From NCBI GenBank assembly GCA_016748015.1, contig JAAOMT010000591.1, positions 199,532 to 263,531 of the forward strand: a DNA stretch of 64,000 bases, given 5' to 3'. The DNA comes from Geosiphon pyriformis. Its lineage: Eukaryota; Glomeromycota; Glomeromycetes; Archaeosporales; Geosiphonaceae. Positions 45,121 to 56,029 of the stretch are shown here, piece after piece. The notes under the pieces are model-generated. The model searched no databases, was not told where the DNA came from, and worked only from the letters and a program-made list of their open reading frames with translations. A program made the position numbers and the translations under genes. How positions within the stretch are numbered: position 1 is the first letter of the stretch; each line of letters begins with the position of its first letter.

Positions 45121-45650
45121 AGATTCTCGAAAATTGCAAAACCCCTCAACCAGCTCACCACCAAAAACGTTGAATACAAATGGACTACCAAACACCAAAA
45201 AGCTTTTGAAATTCTCAAAGAAAAACTAACAACAGCTCCAATCCTCACCTACCCGGATTTCAGCAACCGATTCCAATTAGCAACAGATGCCTCTTATACT
45301 GCCTTTGGTGCTATCCTATCACAATTGAATGACAATAGAAATGAGCGAGTAATTGCCTATGCCAGCAGAACATTAAAACCAGCTGAAAAGAATTATTCTG
45401 CCACAGAACTAGAAACAGCAGCCATAATTTGGGCCCTACATTACTTCAACCTTTATCTTAGGCCTAAAGAATTCAATATTATTACTGATAATATTGGACT
45501 CAAATGGCTTCAGAACAAAAATACTCAGCTGAATGCAAAACAAATCTGATGGACAGGATTTCTAGCAAACTATCAATACATAGTACATCACAAACCAGGA
45601 AAACTCCACACCAATGTTGACTGTCTCTCCAGAATGAAACAAGATTAGAA
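45121..45650 (+). pseudogene. Gypsy copy D: RNase H
   Basis: Open until 45549. ATDASYTAFGAILSQ (first acidic residue in ATDAS), VIAYASRTLKPAEKNYSATE and LETAAIIWALHYF, then NIITDNIGLKWLQNKN; the DHKSL-type Asp position reads TDNIGL. A TGA near 45547 (QIxWTGFLANYQ) falls on an expected Arg. Followed by GKLHTNVDCLSRM, the end of the domain as in other gypsy elements. Would degrade the RNA strand of RNA-DNA hybrids. Confidence 0.85.
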
Positions 45651-47084
45651 AACACAAAAACCAACACTCAACTTAACCAACCAAAAGAGCCAACAAACAA
45701 TGAATTCAAAAAACTACAACAATCTCAAGCAATATTTAGAAACATTAACAATCTCAACAGATTGGTCTTCAGATAAAAAACATCAACTACAACAACAAAC
45801 CAAACAATATTTTCTACACAACAACATTATTTATCATCGAAATTTCAAAAACCCAAACAAACCACTCAGATTAATACAAGAACAGGAAAAAGAGACCATA
45901 TTATACAACATGCACTCAGATTCTTTATCAGCACACTTCAGAAAAGATGGCACCACCCAAAGAATACTAGAATACTACTTTTGGCCTTGAATGAGAAAAG
46001 ACATTCACAAATATGTCAAATCTTGTGATAGTTGTCAAAGAAGAGGAGGAATACGCCCTACTGAACCATTAAATCCAATCAAAGTTGGACAACCCTTTAA
46101 CTGAGTTGGTATCGATTTAGTTGGACCACTATCTATTACCACTCAAGGAAACTGTTATATTGCAGTAGCTGTAGACTATCTTACTAAATGGCCCGAAGCC
46201 AGAGCCATTCAACGAGCAGATGCAAAATCAGTAGTAAATTTCATCTACGAAGACATTATTTGTAGACATGAATGTCTAATTGAACTTTTATCTGATCAGG
46301 GGAACACTTTGTGAACAATCTGATACAAAAAATTTGCGAATGATTCAATGTTAAAAGACCTCTGTCTTTGCCCTACCATCTACAAACAAATGGACTTGTG
46401 GAACGTTTTAACAGAACATTGTGTGAGTTATTAGCCAAAGTCTCAACTGATTTTGAGCAAGAGTGGGATATCTTTATTCCATTAGTGTTGCTAGCATACA
46501 GAACACTAAAACAAGATACTACAAAACACACACCATTTGATTTAACTTACGGAAAGACAGCAACATTACCAATTAGTTTCACAGTAGAAACATACCCAGC
46601 ACAACCAATCGATGAAAACAATTTCTAAAAAACACTTCAGCGAAGAGCCTACACTCTGCTTAGCACATTGGAAAGAAAACGATGAATAGCAGCCACCCAT
46701 ATTGAACACTCCCAAGCTCGACAAAAAGAACAGCATGATGACAAATTGCCTCCAGTCACCAATAAATTTAAAATTGGAAACAAAGTTCTCTTACACAGAA
46801 CTAAAGCTGAAAAACAATGGAGTGGAAAATTTGAAAATAAATGGGATGAACCATTCTTTATCCATGAAGTTCTAGGCAACAGATCATACAAGCTAAGACT
46901 TGATAACAAAATTCTAGCAAAAGTTGCACATGGAGATTGTTTGAAACACTATCATTCCAAAAACAATTCTGAACCATTAATTCCACAAATTAGTACACAT
47001 TCCCCTTTAGTCAATCCCAAAGATATTCTCTGAAACTTAGAACCAATAGTTGTCATTGAACAACCTTTCAATCTGAACACTTAA
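45651..47084 (+). pseudogene. Gypsy copy D: integrase
   Basis: N-terminal zinc part with NMHSDSLSAHFRKDGTTQRI and CDSCQRRGG; catalytic core with GIDLVGPLSITTQGNCYIAV, DYLTKWPEARAIQRADAKS, LLSDQG and HLQTNGLVERFNRTLCELLA. TGA codons stand at Arg positions (FWPxMRKD, PFNxVGID, ICExFNVK). A one-base insertion near 46302 shifts the frame. The C-terminal module has KVLLHRTKAEKQWSGKF and SYKLRLDNKILAKVAHGD (GPY/F-like), then ends at TAA 47082-47084. No chromodomain seen. Confidence 0.9.
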
Positions 47085-47201
47085 TTTAATTTTACTAGTT
47101 ATTCCCTTATAATTTAGAAACAATCTCACAAAAACAAAGCAAAAATAACATAAAAACCCATACACCAAAAATAATTTTCTTTTATTTTCAAATCTCTTAT
47201 A

Positions 47202-47921
47202 ATGACTATTCCTCAAAACATTTAACAATTATCCCAAAAATTAATGTTAGCTTTAAAAACAATATTCGAATTATCCATTACTGTTACTGGAAACCACATT
47301 AATTATACCTAAACAGAAGTAGTTACAAATTTAGCCCCAAATTCATGAAAATATCACCCATATAAGAAGAACACAAAAAGTTATTCTGGAATTCACCTGC
47401 CAGAACTTTTAAAGCTTGCTTTAAGAGAAAATTTAATGCTCACTCCAATTAGTATTCTACCAAATGCTACAATTCAACAAAGACTTCAACTGTGTTTCAA
47501 TGAAGAAAACACTGAATATCCTCCAATCTATAGATATTTCCACATTGGAAAAACACTCTACAAATAAAAACTGGAACTTACAACAGCAAACCTCACAAAA
47601 GAAGCTATTCAGAAACAACTCCACAATGAATTCAAGACAACAGCTGGACCAACAAACAGTTGCTACAAGCTCAGAGCTGCTTTTAGACTTTATAACCTAT
47701 TCCACACCTGTGAAAATGTCCTACAAAACCCAATTTTACGACCTTTGAAGATTCAATACATTGAAAAGTTCACAGAACTGAAATTTCAACAATTTTCAGA
47801 CCAAATTTCTTCAATAATTGTGGATTACTATCTGGAAATTACAGACAGTACTTGGACTTTGATGGAGCTCAGTTTTGAGGAGAAGGTTATGTTACCAGAC
47901 AAAATTAGAGATATTATTTAG
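47202..47921 (+). pseudogene. Gypsy copy D: third ORF (ORF3) of unknown function
   Basis: Starts ATG at 47202, 117 bases after the pol stop, and ends TAG at 47919-47921, inside the first 32 bases of the 3' LTR: 239 codons. Only four codons interrupt it (TAA near 47223, TAA near 47310, TGA near 47343, TAA near 47565), with no frameshift. Readable: FELSITVTGNHINYT, LPELLKLALRENLMLTPISI, YPPIYRYFHIGKTLY, CYKLRAAFRLYNLFHTCENV, FTELKFQQFSDQISSIIVDY. It matches ORF3 of A and C along its length (FHIGKTLY with FHLGQYLN; FQQFSDQISSII with FEKLQNKITQVI). Predicted mostly helical and soluble; no recognised domain, signal peptide or membrane segment. A different frame at 47464-47748 is a shadow. Confidence 0.75.
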
Positions 47922-48105
47922 CATGAAATTATCTTATAAATCTTATCATTAATTAGCATATATTATCATTTCAAATTATCACTTATTACATTAGCAAAAT
48001 GTCCGAAATTATCATTTAATTAATAACCCAATTTGTACACAACACAAATGTAACCTAATTGCAATGATCAAATCATGCAATACTCCAAACTATGTAACAT
48101 TCAAA

Positions 48106-48220
48106 AGTTCGCCGAAATTTGTAGAAATTCACCGAAATAATTGATAGTTCACCGAAATATCTAATAGTTCGCTGAAATAACTTGTAGTTCGCTGAAATGT
48201 ATCTTTAGTTCAGCGAAATT
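48106..48220 (+). repeat. Six phased TTCRCYGAAAT units in the D LTR
   Basis: Six copies of a palindrome-like core (TTCGCCGAA, TTCACCGAA, TTCACCGAA, TTCGCTGAA, TTCGCTGAA, TTCAGCGAA). The C of TTC falls at 48110, 48130, 48150, 48170, 48190 and 48211: five intervals of 20, 20, 20, 20 and 21 bases. The array ends about 50 bases before the TATA box. Confidence 0.88.
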
Positions 48221-48267
48221 GTAGAAAATAGCAAAGTTCAAGTTCATAGAATAGTATTATGACAAGT

Positions 48268-48278
48268 TGTATAAAAGA
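48268..48278 (+). promoter_or_regulatory. TATA box of copy D 3' LTR
   Basis: TATAAAAG at 48270-48277 in the LTR, downstream of the phased array; the expected start of transcription is about 30 bases on. Confidence 0.6.
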
Positions 48279-48867
48279 AGAGCATCTCTCTTCAAGAAAA
48301 TGTATCTTACTTTAGATTTATCACTTAGAATCATTCTTACACCCACACAAAAAGAAATAAATATCAAATAATTCGAAAAACCAAATTCTTTAATTATTGT
48401 ACTTGGAAAATCCTCAAAAACCCAACTAATATTTTGAAATTGATTAGCTACCAATTTCAGTAAACTGTTAGTGACTCCAGGTCTAGATAGAAAACGTTTC
48501 TCTTAACAAAATTCTATTTCTTTTACATTTCTTTTATTTTTTTCTTTTCTTATTACAATCATTAGGGTAGTCTACAGACAAGATTCTTGTAGAAGAGTTG
48601 ACTTTCACAACAAAATAACTATACATTTTAGTGAGCTTCCAGACAAACAATTCCTGGGAAAGAGTTGATGTTTACTACAACGTAACTACATAAAGTAACT
48701 GGCGAAGAATTGGCCATTCCACTTATAAGCCCAGCAGTTCAAATTATAGGAGATAATTTGAAGATAAATTCAGTTATTAGAGGTTCAACTACTTTTAGAA
48801 AACATGAATTTGCAACCAACAGACAGTTACAACATTCAAAAAAAGAGACCAAAAACCTCCAGTAACA

Positions 48868-50472
48868 ACGTATTTAACAGCTCCAGAAGGCAACCCAACA
48901 CCATATCACCACTATGCTTCCACAGCTCATTAGAAATGCCAGACAAGCCAGCAGCCTTGTCATCAGGCAGACCCCCAACAACTGAGAACAGCTTACCCAA
49001 ACCGATTTTACGCATTACCCCAGAAAAAGTGTCATTCCATACATGATTTAGAGATGCATACTGGCGAGCCCAGAGTTCAGATACCACTGTAAGCACCACC
49101 CACTTCCTCATCCATTCCACCATAATCTTGTCCACCTTAGATTTCACCTCCACAGGTTCCAGAACCAAACCATTATCAACAACCAAATGATCAAGAATTA
49201 CCTTGCGAAAAGGCCAATCCAATATACTCCTTATCATGCCCTCTTTATTAGAAGCAAAACTCTTCATGCGTCTCTCTACAGCTCCTTTAATAGAAGCTTC
49301 CTCAGCCAACCTTGATTCAAACATCTTCAACTTCCTATATTCTTTGTGACTTGATGACAGGTACTTAAGAAGAACCATACTACTTACATCCAATCTAACC
49401 AAATCAGAAAACATGCAAGCTTTGGTCTCATCCAAAGTAGACCATTTCCTCATGAGACAATCAACTTCAAGCATGTTACTAGCGTGAACCACACCAACAA
49501 TCTTGGCAACGAATAACTCCAACCGAAAGAACTTTGAAGAATGCTTATTTCTAGAACATTAAAATTCACTAAACCATTGTCTGGAAAAAATTTTATCAGC
49601 AGACTCAACCATCACTTTTCCTAAAATTGCCCACATGGTATTCAAATCACCACCAGCTTTGGCATCAGAGAAGAGGTCCTTGATCAACAAAAGCTTAGCT
49701 GAAACACAATCCCTAAACTCAGACCACTTGGAAGCATCTGCATTCTTGACCTTGAACTTCCAACAATCCTTGTTAGCCTGCTTGCACAAACTATTTAGCT
49801 GAACATCCAAAAGTCCACCCAGACTAACTGACACCATAACAGCCTTGTGGTCTATATCGAAAAATTCTGAGACTGACCCAACCCAATGTTTAGCAACAGC
49901 AGAAAACAGATTCTCACTAACCAAAATGTAATCAATAGTTTTTTCTATTCCTCTTGAGTTGCTCCACGTAGAAGCCTTTGCCAACTGATGGCCAGCAAGT
50001 GAATTGACCAGACCAAGACCTAAGCAAAACCCATAACTTGCACTTCTCCCAGATTCATTTTCGTTAAAATTCTCACCCAAGACAACAAAATTGCTGACAT
50101 TAACAGCCTTAGCAATGAATGAATTAACCTCAGATGCCTGCCTAAAATGAATGCCCGGAGATGCACCAGTGTACAAACCAAGTACAATCACCGAAAGCTT
50201 GTCTTTGAACAAAAGACGCACCAAAATAACTTGATCAGGGATCTCTTCAATCTTAGAAACATGTCGAGCCAATAAACTGTTCATAATAATCACAACCTTA
50301 GCACCAACAAAACCCTTATTCAATTCCGAAGAAAAAATTCGCACTCTGTCGAACTTATCTGCAATCTATGGCCTAGTAGAAGACCTCAACTTTGTTTTTG
50401 TAATGAATGAGACCAAATTGCCAGAATTGCAATGCCAATGTACAACATCCTCCTGCTTGGCAGGGACATTAA
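48868..50472 (-). pseudogene. LINE1: ORF2, endonuclease and start of RT, cut by copy D
   Basis: Minus strand. The endonuclease begins around 50472 (WKFTT-stop-NVHGINVPAKQEDVV) with TKTKLRSSTRP, then IFSSELNKGFVGAKVVIIMN (50341 onward), GLYTGASPGIHF, ASTWSNSRGIEKTIDYILVS and FFDIDHKAVMVSVSLGG. The GDFN-type motif reads GENFNENES (about 50080-50060). Then the pre-RT region and RT start with LPDDKAAGLSGISNELWKHSG (48935 onward). The frame ends at the D LTR at 48867; palm, thumb, RNase H and the 3' end are missing. A TAA (about 49559) falls on an expected Gln. Single frame throughout. Confidence 0.9.
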
Positions 50473-50511
50473 TTCCATGAACATTTTATGTAGTAAATTT
50501 CCAAACCAAAC

Positions 50512-52343
50512 TGCTCATTGGGATGATAGCAGTAAAGAAGAACCCAAATCAGAACACAAAAAATCCAATCTCACCAAAACAGAACTGACTGAAGCCTCCA
50601 GAGCTAACATTTTAGACTCCAAGCCACCCACTTTGGTGGTCAGAATCTTTGAATTACTTGAACTAAAACCCCCATCCAACTCAGCATTTGAGAGAGGAGA
50701 AGAGGGTAATGTCAACACACCATCCAAAACCATATCCGAGTCCAAAACAGGAGCCACAGGTACAGAGCCAACCAAAGAAGAAGTATCAAAAGATAGCACC
50801 ATGGGCACCAATTCAACAAAATTCAATTTTCTAAGAATGCCAGAAACCTGGTCAGCCAAAAGTCCAACCGAGCATCCAAGAGAGACCTGTTAATTGGGAA
50901 GGAGGGAGCACCACCAACCAAACCCAAAGCACCTGACAAAGAGGGGCCAAAACCAAAACCAGAACCAGAGGAAGAGCCACCAGCAAAGGAAGCAAAAGAG
51001 ACCATCTGAGCCCAAGATTTGCCACCAAAGACAGCAGAGTGAGAGATAGGAACATTTTTTTTTGTATATAACTTGGCTAAATGAAAGCAATCCACACTGA
51101 AAACATGTCTTCCTTTTTTTAAAGCAATAGAAGGCACAGGAACAAAAACATCAGAAGCATCACATTCCAAGGCTGAATGTCCAAATCTCCCATACTTTTC
51201 ACACCAAACCAAGCCTAACCTAGCCCAAGAAAGTCTCACACTGCCAAAAATTGGTTCTGTGCGAAAAACAGCTTCCAGTTTCTCCTTAGAATCAAAACCA
51301 ACCACAGCACAGTAAACCCTATTGTCCATTTCAAATGACCAATTGATAATACAAGTTTTTCCGTCAGCCTCCTTTAACAGATTGCCAAGATCATAAGCCG
51401 TCATTCCCACCGGCAAAGTAAACAACAGTGTTTTGAACCAATCTCTAGAAGCCCAAGTCTCGCGATCTCCCACAGCCATAGTTACACGCACCAAATCTTT
51501 CCTGATTAGGAATAACTACTTAGAAGCCAATTGCACTGCCTGTTTCAATTTGGCAAACTCAACCACAGTCTTCTGCCATAGTCCAACCAGTTGTACATGG
51601 ATCGACTTAATTTCTCCAAATTCAGCTACTGCGGCAATAATCATATCCTTAGGCATATCCATGGGAATTTCCTTGATTACTACGGCCTGATCTGAGCAAA
51701 TTTTTTGTTTTTTAAGATTGCTGTTTATGATGATTCCCTTTTTCCTAGCCAATGATGCAGCTCTTTCCATGCTTTCTTCTGACATGAATGTAGATCTAAT
51801 GATCCCTTCAAATTTTGAGGAGATAGTGGCCCCCCCAAAACCATTGATTCCTGAAAATAATTTCCTTATGACCTGAGTTTTGGCCATTGCCAATTTCTCT
51901 TTTACAGCTGAAAGATTAATGTCCAAAGCAAATGATTTTTTCACGGTGACTTCCACTTGAGTTTTAATGATTTTGGGATCCACTCACACCTTATCCAAAG
52001 AAAAAAACTTACAGGGGGGAAGGGAAACTTCCTTTTCTTCTTCCATGTCATAATTAATAGAGCTGAGAGGGAAGCCGACAGTTGCACCATTATTGAAATG
52101 CTTGGCTTGAAGTGTATTCATTCTAGAATCAGGTACTTCTTTATCTTCAGAAGCTTCTTTATCAGTATCTATGCCATTAAACTGCCCAACCACATGATCA
52201 GACCCACCACTTTCGAGAGTTGCATCACTACTTGAGAGCTTGGTACCACCAGGGAGTTTCTTGATTTTATGACCTGAACCACCACTAACCGAACCAGTGG
52301 TCGAAACTCTGGCTGACTTTCTCTTAACACTAGGGCCACTCAT
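50512..52343 (-). pseudogene. LINE1: ORF1 (zinc-knuckle nucleic-acid-binding protein)
   Basis: Minus strand, from a probable ATG at 52343 (MSGPSVKRKSARVST) to a TGA at 50512-50514 after LLLSSQ. Ser/Thr/Lys-rich N-terminus; the conserved SFALDINLSAVKEKLAMA and GINGFGGATISSKFEGIIRS block (51940-51770); SDQAVVIKEIPMDMP and an RRM-like EFGEIKSIHVQLVGLWQK; then WASRDWFKTLLFTLPVGMTAYDL-type text (51460-51400). The zinc knuckle reads CEKYGRFGHSALEC: the second Cys is Tyr. Gly/Ser-rich tail (51040-50900), then a possible coiled region. A TGA at 51984 falls on an expected Arg; one indel near 50840. This protein type is abundant in Glomeromycotina LINEs, from memory. Confidence 0.88.
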
Positions 52344-52415
52344 AGTAGTAGCTGGACTGACAACAAAAGGGTTTGTTTCTTGTGAAATAGTGGAAGACAG
52401 TATATAAAAAAACAG

Positions 52416-52482
52416 AAAAACTTCTTTCAAAATTTTGACTCTTTTTCAGGAATTTGGGATAAAGAAGAGAAAAAAGTTTTTT
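52416..52482 (-). repeat. LINE1 5' leader with inverted repeat
   Basis: AAAAACTTCTTTC ... GAGAAAAAAGTTTTTT flank a 40-base loop. The same arrangement occurs at the 5' ends of LINE0 (33440-33512) and LINE2 (54083-54165). Probably the LINE 5' end. Confidence 0.6.
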
Positions 52483-54082
52483 GTAGTTATTATTTAATTT
52501 ATAATAATAATAATAATTTTTAATTTGTATAAAATTAAATTTATAAAAGATTTAATTATAAAAAATTGAATTTAAAAATATATATTATTGTATAATTTAT
52601 TATATATTTATTTAATCTAATTAATATAAATTTTTAAATTATTTAATAATATTATAAATAAAAATTTTTATGAAAAATTTTTGGTTTTTTTAAAATAATT
52701 TGCCAAATAAAAAGATTGTTAATTTGTTTAAAATTCTTAATAAATTGTAAAAATATAGTAGTTTTTTTATATAATTTGCTTTTAAGTTTGTTTATTTTTT
52801 GTTTATTTTTAAAACATAAACTAATATTTAAGTATTAATAATTTCTAAGTTTTATATTTAAAAAAGTATTTTAATAAATACTTTTGTTTTAATTAAAACT
52901 GTCAAAAAACTTTTTATTAATTTTATTTCTAAAGTTTGTAATAATAATAAAATTTTTAAAAAAAAAGTTTTTTTATGTTTAAAATTATTTTAACTTAAAT
53001 TTTTATTTTTTTAATTAGTTTTATTATAAAAATATTTTAGAAAAGAAAAAAAATTGTAATTAATTCTTTAAAACATATAAAAAACCTTTAATTTTGTTAA
53101 ATAAAATTGGAAAAAAATTCTAAGAAAATTAAGATATATAATAAATTTGTAAATTTTTTTGTTATATTTATTATAATTATTTGGGCTTATAAATAATTAT
53201 TGTATACATAATAAATTAAATAAAAAAAAGTGTTTTTGTTATTATTTTAACACATATTTTATGATTTATTTTTGTATAAAATCAAAAAAAATTGTAATTA
53301 CAAAATTAATATAAAACTTATTAATAAAAATAATAAACCAATTTAATAAACCATTTTTATATTATATCTTATTATTAAAATATTTTTATTAATAATATAA
53401 TAAAACATAATGCTAATATATCATTAATTTTAAATATAAATAGTTGATTTTTTTAGGTTAATAATATTTTAATAAACATAAACAAAATAAAACAATGACT
53501 ATTTTAATTATTTATAGAATAAAAAATATTGATTTAAAAATTTGTAAACAAAGTATTAATGTAATAAAATTTAATAAATTTTATAAATATTTAATTATTA
53601 TATTGTTTATAAATAAACTTAATATTTTAAATTTGAAAAAAGCTAAGTTTAATATTTAATTTTTTAATAATATTATATTTAAAATAATTATATTAAATAA
53701 ATAATTTATTTATCTAATTACAATAATTTTGTTATTAAATAAGTTTTATTAATAAAAATTAAGACTATTTATTATTTATTATATTATAATTAAAAAATAA
53801 AATTACAATAATAATAAATTTTGTTAACATAGATAACTTGTTAAAAAAATTATTTTATTATAAATTTGTGAATTTTTACATTTTAAATTAGAAATTTTGC
53901 AGTTTGTTTTTATTATTTACTAAATTAAAAACAAATTTTGTGAATTGTTTGGCTAATATAATTGATATTATTATAAAATTTAAACTTATTTATATATAAT
54001 ATTAACATTATATTTTTTGGTTTTAAATCAAATATTGTAATTTTAAATATTTTAAGATAAATAAATTTTTTAAGTTTATTAT
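52483..54082. other. AT-rich spacer between LINE1 and LINE2
   Basis: About 1.6 kb of nearly pure A/T between two LINEs that point away from each other. No frame of note, no recognisable repeat; it begins with an (ATA)n run (52500-52512). Nothing assignable. Confidence 0.5.
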
Positions 54083-54165
54083 AAAAAAAAAACTTCTTTC
54101 TCTTTTTCATCCTAAAAATCCCAAAAAAGAGTCAAAAGTTTTTTCTGAAAGAAGTTTTTACAATT
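54083..54165 (+). repeat. LINE2 5' leader with inverted repeat
   Basis: AAAAACTTCTTTCTC ... GAAAGAAGTTTTT flank a loop with CCTAAAAATCCC, the same layout as in LINE1 and LINE0. It marks the LINE2 5' end about 40 bases before the ORF1 start codon. Confidence 0.6.
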
Positions 54166-54204
54166 TAGTATGATAAATCCAAATTTTTTTTCGATTTTGA
54201 GGTC

Positions 54205-56019
54205 ATGGTCAGCCCTAGTATTACTGTTATAAAAAAGACTGTTAAAGATTCTGGCTCTGGTAGAAATTTCAGGCCTGTTTTGCCAAGAAAAAAGAAAAAA
54301 AGTGGTGCCTTGGAAGAGAATATTGAAAGCAAAAATAATTCTGTTAAGAAGCCAAGTGGTCAATCATGGGGGTCTGAAACCAGTGACACTACCGAATTTG
54401 ATAGTGTTAACATGGAAAAAAAATGTCTGGTTAAGGAAACCAGTTTTGACTATAATGAAAGTAGTATTCTCATTGATGAGGATCTTAATCAGACACCTAA
54501 AAAACTGGGTGTTAAGACTAAAAAAGCATTGGGCAAGCCATTAGGGAAAATAGATTTTACAAGTCATGGTGATATGAATAATGTTCTGTCTGATAGTTTT
54601 TTAGAACTTCCCCCTCCTTTGAAAAATTTGGTTAATGTCTCTGTTCAGAAATCTTTTGCTTTGGACATTGGGCTGGATAAAGTGGCTGGAAAATCTTCTT
54701 AGAATAAAATTTCAACAGTCAGAAAATTATTTTCAGGAATCAATGGTTTTGGGGAGGTTTTTATTCCTTCAAAATTCTCTGGAATTATCTGAGTGACATT
54801 TACTTCTGAATTGGATTTGATAAAAGCCACTAAAAAGACTACTGATACAGGGATTATGGTAAACACCAATCTTAAAAAATCTACTGGACATTCAGATTGG
54901 GCTGTGATAATAAAAAAAATTTCAGTTAGAACATTGGCTGAGGCTGTCCATGCTGTGCTTGCTAAATTTGGTTCTGTTAAGACAATTAAGATGCAATTGG
55001 TAAAGCTATGGCAAAAGGCCATGGTCAAATTTGCTCAATTAGATCAGGCTGATTTGGTTGCAGCTAGATAGTCCATTTTAATTGGGAAAAATGCCATAAG
55101 AGTGACCAAGGCTAATGCAGACAACGAATTATGAGATACAAAGGATTAGCATAGGGCTTTGCTCTATATACTGCTGATGAGCATCAATGCTCATAATATT
55201 TGGGACTTCATTAACTCTGTAGATGAGAAAACATGTGTTATTGATTAACACTCTGTTACATATGCTCGGGCCAGGTATGCTGTAGTTTGTTTTGATTCTG
55301 CTGCTTTAATTAATGCTGTTATAAAAACTACACCTGTCTTAAAGGGTGCCAATTTGTGTTGGTCTTACCTAAGTTCTGTTAAGTATGCTAAGTATAGAAA
55401 TTTGGGTCATACATCTCTGAGTTGTTCTGTAAGTAAGAATGTTTCTCCTAGTGGCATAACTCACAAGATATGATTAGATGATGATAAAAGCAGGCTGGCT
55501 TCTATTTATGTTAGATGCTCTACTCCTATCTCTTGTTCTGTTTCTTTTGGTGGTGTCTCTTAGGTCAATATTGTTAATAGATCTTCTTTTCCTCCTTTTT
55601 CTGTATGCAATAGCTTAGCTGCTTCTGGTTTTTTTTCAGAGATGAGACCTACTCTGATGGTGTCTATGGAATTGAATAATAGGTTTGCTGCTCTTGAGTG
55701 TAATCTTACCAGCCTTGCAGAATGCATTAACAAGTTGGCTAAGAAATTGGACTTACTTGGACCAATGGTTTCTCAGTCTAGCCCTGGATGTCAGCCGTTG
55801 ATAACCTTTTTATCACAGAATCAAGAGGCAAATATAGTAATGAATGAGGGTTCAAGTGTGGCCACTGGTGGTGAGACTATTGCAGGAGTGGCAGTTTTTG
55901 ACTCTTCAGTTGTCTCCAAAATGGAAGATACTCTAAACAATCTTTCAATCATGGTTATGGGCCTCTTAGCCAAAATTGACAATGCTGATTTGGTTTCTAT
56001 TGCTCTCTTTTCTCAATAA
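54205..56019 (+). pseudogene. LINE2: ORF1
   Basis: From MVSPSITVIKKTVKDSGSGR to TAA (56017-56019) after ALFSQ, one frame throughout, about 604 codons with about eight internal stops. Lys/Ser-rich N-terminus; SFALDIGLDKVAGKS; LFSGINGFGEVFIPSKFSGI; VIIKKISVRTLAEAVHAVLA and KFGSVKTIKMQLVKLWQKAM (RRM-like). The zinc knuckle region reads VKYAKYRNLGHTSLSC: both N-terminal Cys are Tyr. A C-terminal coiled-looking tail has ALECNLTSLAECINKLAKKL. ORF1 proteins bind element RNA. Same family as LINE1. Confidence 0.88.
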
Positions 56020-56029
56020 TGGAGCTTGT

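Larger units (their letters stand above)
47890..48867 (+). repeat. 3' LTR of gypsy copy D
   Basis: 978 bases from TGTTACC to CCAGTAACA; the inverted terminal pairs TGTTACC/GGTAACA are perfect when the 5' copy is used for the right end. Preceded by the purine tract GAGGAGAAGG (47877-47886). Contains a 20-base phased array (48106-48220), a TATA box TATAAAAG (48270-48277) and a T-rich stretch (48525-48550). The LTR lies inside LINE1 ORF2. Confidence 0.93.

Noticed and set aside
40000-47100. A reassigned genetic code, with TAA/TAG read as Gln and TGA as Arg
   Set aside because: The gamma-tubulin gene uses a normal TAA stop, CAA for Gln and no in-frame TAA/TAG/TGA in 453 codons; three different stops replace three different residues; and LTRs (non-coding) show the same transitions.
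47464-47748. 94-codon frame as the true gene downstream of pol
   Set aside because: It is in another frame than the 239-codon ORF3, which matches copies A and C.
48106-48220. CRISPR-like array of short spaced repeats
   Set aside because: Units are about 11 bases with about 9-base gaps, inside an LTR of a eukaryotic retrotransposon, with a TATA box downstream.
52483-54082. Mitochondrial DNA insertion or a replication origin in the A/T spacer
   Set aside because: No mitochondrial gene or tRNA recognised, and extreme A/T content alone is better explained by decayed repeats.
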